From: Bacteroidota bacterium
Lineage (GTDB): Bacteria > Bacteroidota > Bacteroidia > Flavobacteriales_D > Sanyastnellaceae
Reading direction: 5' to 3'
NCBI GenBank assembly: GCA_027618855.1
Contig: JAQCID010000014.1
Location: forward strand, 1 to 12,045
Length of the DNA stretch: 12,045 nt
Below the pieces are notes generated by a model that was not told where the DNA came from, searched no databases, and was given only the letters and a program-made list of their open reading frames with translations. Position numbers and translations under genes: made by a program. Positions 7,642 through 12,045 of the stretch are shown piece by piece. Positions within the stretch are counted from its first letter, which is position 1, and each line of letters begins with the position of its first letter.

Positions 7642-10038
7642 TTAAACGTTATCGACATACTTGTCTCCATAACCATATCCGTCAGTGTATCCTGAACCGT
7701 AACTGTAGTATCCGTAACGCGCGGCATACTTGCTATAGTATTTCATAAGTCGTCTGGGTTTGATTCCGTTTAATACAAATGATGCGTGTTTGAGGTTGTT
7801 TTGGTCTAACAAGTCCTCAAGGTGTTTGATCCCTCTTCGAGACGATTGCTTCGTATTTGTGACCAAAAGCGCTGTATCAACATGTTCCATCAGCACGAGG
7901 GCATCACTGATCAGTAAAATCGGAGGTGTATCTAAAATCACATAGTCGTACTCCTTTTTTAACTGTGACAACAATGGATCAAGTCTCTCGCTGAGGATTA
8001 AATCTGAGGCGTTTGGAGGGATGGGACCCGCTGGGATAATGTCAAGTGTAGGGTAGGGGCCAGGGATGATGACTTCTGAAACGGCGGCCTTTCCTACCAG
8101 TAGGTTCGATATTCCAGCTTTGTTTTTGAGCCCGAAATAATGATGAACTCTGGGTTTGTGGAGATCGAAGTCGACCATGGCCACTTTCTTGCCCGCCTTG
8201 GCCAAAATCGACGCGAGATTTGCACTGACAAAGGACTTGCCCTCGGACGGGTGTAGCGAAGAAACAAGGATGACATTGGCGCCTTCTTTTGCCAGGAGAT
8301 ATTGGAGGTTCGTTCGCAGCGACCTGAACGATTCTGTGACAGATGATCGGTTGTTAGCGCGGACTGCCAATGGATCGTCAATCACCCCTTTGTGATAAGG
8401 AATCCCCCCGATGACTGGGAATTGAGCAACCTCTCGGAGTTCTCCCGTGGACTCAATCCTTGCGAAGAAGAACAAACGTATCAACGCAAATAAAACCCCG
8501 ATCACGAACCCTGCAAGGACATACGTTAGAATTGTCCTTTGTTTGTTGGGACCTACGAGGCCTCCATGTCTCGCTCTTTCAATTAAAGAAGCCTCAGGTG
8601 TAATGTTTGCCCTTGCGATAATCGTCGTCGCTTTCTGCTCGAGAAGGAACAAAGAAAGTTTCTCGTTCACGGAAAGCTTCCTCTCCATGGCGAGAATGTC
8701 TCGCTGAGTTTGAGGCAAGCTCGCCAATCTCACTTCCAAAAGTCGAATCTCCACGCTGAGATCTTTTCTCCGTCCGATTAATGCAAGTCGGAAATCATTG
8801 ATATACCCTTTAATCCCCACTCTTATTTGAGACATTGTGGAGTCCAGTCTTCTAATCGCGGACGCCCCTTCTTTCACGTCTAACAGCAGAGAAGATCGCC
8901 GAGCTTGAAGCGTGAAGATTTCACTCATTTGGTCGATCATTAACTTGTCATCCACAAACAAGTATGACGTAGGGGGCAAGTCTCTGTTCGTGGAAGATGA
9001 GTTTAAATACGCGTTTAAACCATTGAGGGACTCAAGTTGTAAATCCAGTTCACGTCTCTGACTTTCAAGATCCACCAGCATAGAGAAGTACTGTGCCTGC
9101 TCCTTGGATAAATCGATGATGTTCTTTTCATCTTTGTAAAAATCCACGAGTTGAGCCAGGCTATCTGTCATCGACTCGATCTCTGAAAGTTGATTGTCAA
9201 TGTATTTTTCTGCTTGAAGATTGCTTGCGTGACGAGCCTCAGCTGTATAGTCGATATATGTGGAGGACAGTGTGTCCAGAAAACGCTTTGCGCGCGTGGG
9301 GAGGACATCGCGACACGACAGCGTGACAATACTCGTCATCTCAATATTTTCGGCGGAGGTCCGCGAGCGATATTGAGATATTCTTTGATTCCTGTTGTAC
9401 ACTCTAATTCGGAAATGTTGCGATATGGCAGCGTCTAAACTCGACTTGTCGTTTTTTGTTTGGGGGTCTAATTGCACCGACATATTCAATCCTTGTGCCG
9501 TCACAAGGTCTCCAAACCGAGCAGCGATTTCGACGATGACGCCATCCTTTTCTTCAAATAAAATCTTATACGTGGAGGGGCTTTGTACAAAGATGTCAAG
9601 CGATCTCCCGAGCATGTTCGATGCAAAGGATTCGGGCTCGACCTCTATCTGAAGGGCTGAAAATCCTCCTACAGGAAGCTCTTTCAACCTCCCCACTAAA
9701 AACAAATCCAAAGGATCATTGATTTTATCGATACTTCGGCCCACCAAATCGTATGATTTCAGGATCCTGAGTTGATTTCTCGTCTCATCTAAAAAGCTTC
9801 CCCACATAGATGTCGCCCGCGCATTGCTCATCCCTTGCAGGTCATTCCCGCCTCTTCCTTGATTCAGTAGGATCTCTGACGTTGCATTGTACTGATCGAC
9901 TTGCTGGTGTGTCACAAGACGACCGATGCCATAACCCACCACAGCGAATAACACCATCAACCATCCACTTTTGCCTAAAAGTTTGACATATGGTCGAATA
10001 TCTTCAGCAGAGACTATATCTTGTCTAGAATTGTTCAT
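7642..10038 (-). CDS. Wzc-like polysaccharide co-polymerase with cytoplasmic tyrosine kinase (BY-kinase) domain
   Basis: This protein sets chain length and aids export of capsule or exopolysaccharide, cycling by tyrosine phosphorylation. I chose the ATG at 10038 (798 residues, MNNSRQDI...) over the longer ATG at 10065, because a good -7 box lies between them and would start transcription downstream of the longer start. In this numbering: TM1 about 26-42; a long periplasmic region with coiled coil (270-470) and a GNVR-like end (NITPEASLIERA); TM2 about 502-525; then the kinase, with ESFRSLRTNLQYL (569-581), Walker A SSLHPSEGKS (593-602), Walker A' VDFDLHKP (about 622-629) and Walker B YVILDTPP (699-706). 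The C-terminus has 11 tyrosines in about 33 residues, the autophosphorylation cluster. Walker A' has His where Arg is typical. No Wza partner, phosphatase or glycosyltransferase is in the window. Confidence 0.92.
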   Translation of the reverse strand: MNNSRQDIVSAEDIRPYVKLLGKSGWLMVLFAVVGYGIGRLVTHQQVDQYNATSEILLNQGRGGNDLQGMSNARATSMWGSFLDETRNQLRILKSYDLVGRSIDKINDPLDLFLVGRLKELPVGGFSALQIEVEPESFASNMLGRSLDIFVQSPSTYKILFEEKDGVIVEIAARFGDLVTAQGLNMSVQLDPQTKNDKSSLDAAISQHFRIRVYNRNQRISQYRSRTSAENIEMTSIVTLSCRDVLPTRAKRFLDTLSSTYIDYTAEARHASNLQAEKYIDNQLSEIESMTDSLAQLVDFYKDEKNIIDLSKEQAQYFSMLVDLESQRRELDLQLESLNGLNAYLNSSSTNRDLPPTSYLFVDDKLMIDQMSEIFTLQARRSSLLLDVKEGASAIRRLDSTMSQIRVGIKGYINDFRLALIGRRKDLSVEIRLLEVRLASLPQTQRDILAMERKLSVNEKLSLFLLEQKATTIIARANITPEASLIERARHGGLVGPNKQRTILTYVLAGFVIGVLFALIRLFFFARIESTGELREVAQFPVIGGIPYHKGVIDDPLAVRANNRSSVTESFRSLRTNLQYLLAKEGANVILVSSLHPSEGKSFVSANLASILAKAGKKVAMVDFDLHKPRVHHYFGLKNKAGISNLLVGKAAVSEVIIPGPYPTLDIIPAGPIPPNASDLILSERLDPLLSQLKKEYDYVILDTPPILLISDALVLMEHVDTALLVTNTKQSSRRGIKHLEDLLDQNNLKHASFVLNGIKPRRLMKYYSKYAARYGYYSYGSGYTDGYGYGDKYVDNV

Positions 10039-10048
10039 ATTTGAAGTC

Positions 10049-10077
10049 CAAAGGTAATCCACCATGTCACATCACAA
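10049..10077 (-). promoter_or_regulatory. Putative Bacteroidota promoter for the co-polymerase gene
   Basis: On the minus strand TTG (10077-10075) is followed after 18 bases by TACCTTTG (10056-10049), matching the TTG / TAnnTTTG pattern. Transcription would begin near 10042-10044, only a few bases before the ATG at 10038. This decides the start of the co-polymerase gene. The promoter lies across the start codon of the divergent plus-strand gene (10064), so occupancy could interfere with that gene. Confidence 0.55.
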
Positions 10078-10408
10078 TTACATATCGCGAAACATCTTCG
10101 TTTCATTCCTTGCAATCGCCTTTTTATTGGCCTCTTCAATGGGCGTTTCTGCGCAAGAACCAGATGGTCTCTGCTGTGATCCAGACGGGACCAATTATCA
10201 GTTTATTAATTGTCTTCAATCAGGATGTTGTGGAATATATCCAAATGACACTTGTGTAGAAGACCCCGATTGCTCGAACTACAATCTCAACGCCGGTTGT
10301 TTAACCATCCCCATCGAAGATGGCATTCCGTTTTTAATCATTGCGGGGGGCGTTTTTGCCTATTACAGGCTTCGTGAGAAAAAGGAACTTGTCGTGACAG
10401 AAGCGTAG
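10064..10408 (+). CDS. Small Cys-rich exported protein with PIEDG C-terminal sorting signal; candidate exosortase substrate
   Basis: This 114-residue protein has a signal peptide (1-30, SRN then FVSFLAIAFLLASS, cleaved at VSA-Q), a cysteine-rich core, and a tripartite C-terminus: PIEDG (83-87), hydrophobic helix IPFLIIAGGVFAYY (88-101), basic RLREKK (102-107), then a short tail. This is the layout of exosortase/PEP-CTERM sorting signals. I recall a Bacteroidota variant with a PID-G motif (PID-CTERM) that resembles PIEDG, but could not check it. Eight cysteines lie at 37, 38, 50, 55, 56, 64, 70 and 79. The pieces DPDGTNYQFIN-CL (39-51) and DPDCSNYNLNAGCL (68-80) look like a diverged internal duplication. 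Cleavage at the motif would leave a core of about 55 residues. The exosortase gene begins 5 bases downstream. I recognise no family for the core; the sorted-substrate role is inferred. Confidence 0.8.
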   Translation: MSHHNYISRNIFVSFLAIAFLLASSMGVSAQEPDGLCCDPDGTNYQFINCLQSGCCGIYPNDTCVEDPDCSNYNLNAGCLTIPIEDGIPFLIIAGGVFAYYRLREKKELVVTEA

Positions 10409-10413
10409 TAGGT

Positions 10414-10929
10414 GTGGCTGTATTAAAATTTTTTCTGGGGTGTTTTGTGGCGTACCTGTCGTGGTATGTGCTGTATGAGTTCGTGTTGAAACCCGAGACG
10501 ACCCTTGACGAATGGGTGATGAATCACATGGTGGAGGGAGCGGAGTGGGGGCTCGAAGCAATGGGATTTCATACGGGGACCTTTCCACAGCCAGATGGGT
10601 ATCGTAATAAGGTAGGTGTGTCGGGAACCCCTGGCGTGGAGATTGGCGCCCCGTGCGATGGGTTGTCGTTGTTTGCGCTGTTTGCTATTTTCATTGCGTT
10701 CTTCCCCGGGCCTGTGAGAAACAAATTGTGGTTTGTCCCGCTTGGGATCATTTTACTTCACGGGGTAAATATTTCCCGCGTCATATCGCTCACCGTTATT
10801 CAATCTGAATTTCCGGAGTGGCTCGCTTTTAACCACGATTACACCTTCACCGTACTTGTCTATGGTGTGGTGTTCGGATTGTGGGTTGTATGGGCTACCT
10901 ATTTGGCCACATTCACGAAGGCCAAATGA
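10414..10929 (+). CDS. xrtF: Exosortase family protein, XrtF type
   Basis: Exosortases are integral-membrane cysteine transpeptidase-like enzymes that cut C-terminal sorting signals. This one has 171 residues, close to the XrtF subfamily length as I recall it. Helices lie at about 4-23, 84-98, 105-124 and 142-165. The catalytic triad is visible: Cys81 in GAPCDGLSLF, Arg122 in GVNISRV and His141 in FNHDYTFTV. The start is GTG at 10414, 5 bases after the upstream stop, with no better ATG, so translation is probably coupled. Its stop overlaps the next gene's start (ATGA at 10926-10929). The small protein immediately upstream has a matching C-terminal signal, and the gene downstream resembles the XrtF-associated family, which together support the subfamily call. 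Confidence 0.88.
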   Translation: MAVLKFFLGCFVAYLSWYVLYEFVLKPETTLDEWVMNHMVEGAEWGLEAMGFHTGTFPQPDGYRNKVGVSGTPGVEIGAPCDGLSLFALFAIFIAFFPGPVRNKLWFVPLGIILLHGVNISRVISLTVIQSEFPEWLAFNHDYTFTVLVYGVVFGLWVVWATYLATFTKAK

Positions 10930-11432
10930 AACCGATTGCCCTCCTCATCCTTATGCTCGCCTTCGGGTATGTTCAAGAAAACGCAAAAGTTCGCCTCAAT
11001 TCCTACCGTGCTGTTGCAGATCATTCTGTGGGGTTTTACGCGCTCTCCTCGGAAGACCGCAATTCCTTCACGCGCACAATCGATGTTCCGAATTTCATCC
11101 ACAAACTCTCCAGGCCCAGTCTTGTCAAATTGAAATGGGTGCTTTCCGCTTCAATTTTACTCATCTTTTTTCTTCTGGATGCACTCTTTCTAAAAGTATC
11201 GGCTCTTCCCGGAGCACCCTCATCTGCGCCGTGGCTTGTCCTTATATATATAGGTGTGTCGATTCCGATGTTTTCTTTTCTTTTTCTAAGCCCGGGTCCC
11301 AACTCATCCTCGTATGCCGTTTCACGAGAACTTCTGGGATTTCTTCAGTCGCCGTTGCCTTCACTGTTACTCGCCTATTTTCCAAGACTGCTGAAAGCGG
11401 ACCTTCCACCGTTCCCGTTTCATCTTAAATAG
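10926..11432 (+). CDS. Exosortase F system-associated-like membrane protein
   Basis: I set the start at the ATG at 10926, overlapping the exosortase stop by ATGA, rather than the longer ATG at 10881, which lies inside the exosortase gene. This gives 168 residues. An N-terminal hydrophobic segment (3-15) is followed by an extra-membrane loop with NAKVRLNSYRAVADH (19-33), then helices at about 70-90, 102-121 and 136-153. The C-terminal YAVSRELLGFLQSPLPSLLL (130-149) has the same layout as the YxxRxFLIQPLxLLL segment I remember from exosortase F system-associated proteins (TIGR04127). Similarity is at the level of topology and scattered residues, so I am moderately sure. Its function is unknown; partnership with the exosortase is inferred from the overlap. 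Confidence 0.65.
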   Translation: MKPIALLILMLAFGYVQENAKVRLNSYRAVADHSVGFYALSSEDRNSFTRTIDVPNFIHKLSRPSLVKLKWVLSASILLIFFLLDALFLKVSALPGAPSSAPWLVLIYIGVSIPMFSFLFLSPGPNSSSYAVSRELLGFLQSPLPSLLLAYFPRLLKADLPPFPFHLK

Positions 11433-11449
11433 CCAAACCTACCTTATAT

Positions 11450-11959
11450 ATGCCATTTCAGTTATTCCCCAATATGCCAGAGTCATCTCGACTCTTCGTT
11501 TTTACTTCAGACGCTCTGTTGTCCGATTCCTACTCTGCGACACTTGTTGCAAACCTCAATGCGTTTTTGAGTTCTTGGGCTGCCCATGGCAACCCTTTGT
11601 TTGCAAATTCCACACTCATTTCAAATCGTGTCCTTGTGATCTCGGTTGACGAAAGTGCGGCCTCGGCTTCAGGATGCTCGATCGATTCCCTAACAAACTT
11701 CATCAAGTTAGAAGGTGCATCATCTGGCATCGACTTTTTCAATAGAAGCTGGGTGCTCTATCGCAACCCGATTGCAGACCATACAAACTTTACCGATGAT
11801 TGGACGGCTGAACCTTTACATTCGTTTTGGGCCAGAAGAAAAGCGGGACTCATCAACGACGACACGCAGGTCTTAAATACCACGGTGACCACATTGAATG
11901 ACGCCAGAACAAATCTCGTACAGGCATTTTCAGACAGTTGGCATGCTTCTATGTGGTGA
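11450..11959 (+). CDS. SGCSID-motif protein, often misnamed 'ABC transporter ATPase'
   Basis: This 169-residue soluble protein has no signal peptide or membrane helix. It belongs to a small family I know from Bacteroidota, with the order SSRLFVF (12-18), FLSSWAAHGNPL (39-50), VLVISVDES (61-69), SGCSIDS (74-80) and IDFFNRSWV (about 93-101). Database entries often carry the name ABC transporter ATPase, but there is no Walker A, Walker B or ABC signature here, so that name is not supported. The single cysteine (Cys76) in SGCSID, with His46 and Asp79, stands out as the likely functional set. The gene follows the exosortase-associated gene by 17 bases and may be in the same transcript. I cannot say what it does or whether it takes part in sorting. 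Confidence 0.75.
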   Translation: MPFQLFPNMPESSRLFVFTSDALLSDSYSATLVANLNAFLSSWAAHGNPLFANSTLISNRVLVISVDESAASASGCSIDSLTNFIKLEGASSGIDFFNRSWVLYRNPIADHTNFTDDWTAEPLHSFWARRKAGLINDDTQVLNTTVTTLNDARTNLVQAFSDSWHASMW

Positions 11960-12023
11960 TTATTTCGCCCAAACCCTGCTTTTCTTCTACGTATTAGCTT
12001 AAAGTACCAACGAATAATTGATT

Positions 12024-12031
12024 TATTTTTG
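12024..12031 (+). promoter_or_regulatory. Possible -7 promoter box for a gene beyond the right edge
   Basis: TATTTTTG matches TAnnTTTG. No clear -33 TTG lies at the usual distance, and the surroundings are AT-rich, so a chance match is possible. The 86 bases from 11960 to the window end hold no gene and no obvious terminator hairpin. Confidence 0.25.
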
Positions 12032-12045
12032 GTTTATTGGCAACT

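Noticed and set aside
8094..8381. Minus-strand 95-codon frame in the kinase domain
   Set aside because: It is an alternate frame over the Walker motifs of the co-polymerase; its composition is Arg/Ser/Trp-rich without any motif.
10039..10065. Longer N-terminus (MVDYLWTSN) for the co-polymerase gene
   Set aside because: A TACCTTTG -7 box lies inside this extension and would start transcription after the upstream ATG; the ATG at 10038 gives a normal cytoplasmic N-terminus for this family.
10881..10925. Longer start for the exosortase-associated protein
   Set aside because: It would overlap the exosortase gene by 49 bases, while the ATG at 10926 gives the common 4-base ATGA overlap and places a hydrophobic segment at the N-terminus.
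10856..11428. Plus-strand frame of 190 codons overlapping the exosortase-associated gene
   Set aside because: Its product is Cys/Ser/Arg-rich with no domain pattern, typical of an out-of-frame reading; the overlapping frame from 10926 has membrane helices and an ATGA junction with the exosortase gene.

Overview
The window looks like a chromosomal segment from a member of the Bacteroidota, most likely a flavobacterium. The reasons are a type-B type IX secretion C-terminal domain (CHU_C), an XrtF-type exosortase with its usual partner, a small 'SGCSID' protein of a kind I know mainly from Bacteroidota, and promoter -7 boxes of the form TAnnTTTG in place of sigma70-like -10 boxes. I cannot name genus or species. 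No RNA gene, insertion sequence or CRISPR array is visible, and no stretch longer than about 90 bases lacks a gene.

Left part (1-10038, all on the minus strand). Read in the direction of transcription, it opens with a large Wzc-like polysaccharide co-polymerase/tyrosine kinase. Next comes a 731-residue secreted protein with fibronectin-III-like repeats and a CHU_C sorting domain. After a 90-base leader with a good -7 box and a possible RNA structure comes guaB (IMP dehydrogenase). guaB is followed at short spacings (20, 6 and 23 bases) by three periplasmic chaperone genes of the SurA/PpiC group: a two-parvulin protein, a lipoprotein whose parvulin domain appears degenerate, and a SurA homologue that runs off the left edge. 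guaB and the chaperones probably form one operon that combines GTP synthesis with outer-membrane protein folding.

Right part (10064-11959, plus strand, divergent from the co-polymerase). This is a compact four-gene unit: a small cysteine-rich exported protein ending in a PIEDG / hydrophobic helix / basic tail, an exosortase with the Cys-Arg-His triad, a membrane protein resembling the exosortase F system-associated family, and the SGCSID protein. Spacings are 5 bases, a 4-base ATGA overlap, and 17 bases. The first three look like a self-contained sorting system: a substrate, the transpeptidase-like enzyme that should process it, and an accessory membrane protein. This is the most interesting part of the window.

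The divergent promoter region between the co-polymerase and the exosortase unit is only 25 bases. The co-polymerase promoter appears to lie over the start codon of the substrate gene, so the two units may be expressed in a coordinated or competing way. Exosortases in other Gram-negative bacteria often sit with exopolysaccharide genes, so the pairing with a Wzc-like protein fits that theme. The neighbourhood therefore puts three surface-assembly routes side by side: polysaccharide polymerisation/export, type IX secretion and exosortase sorting.
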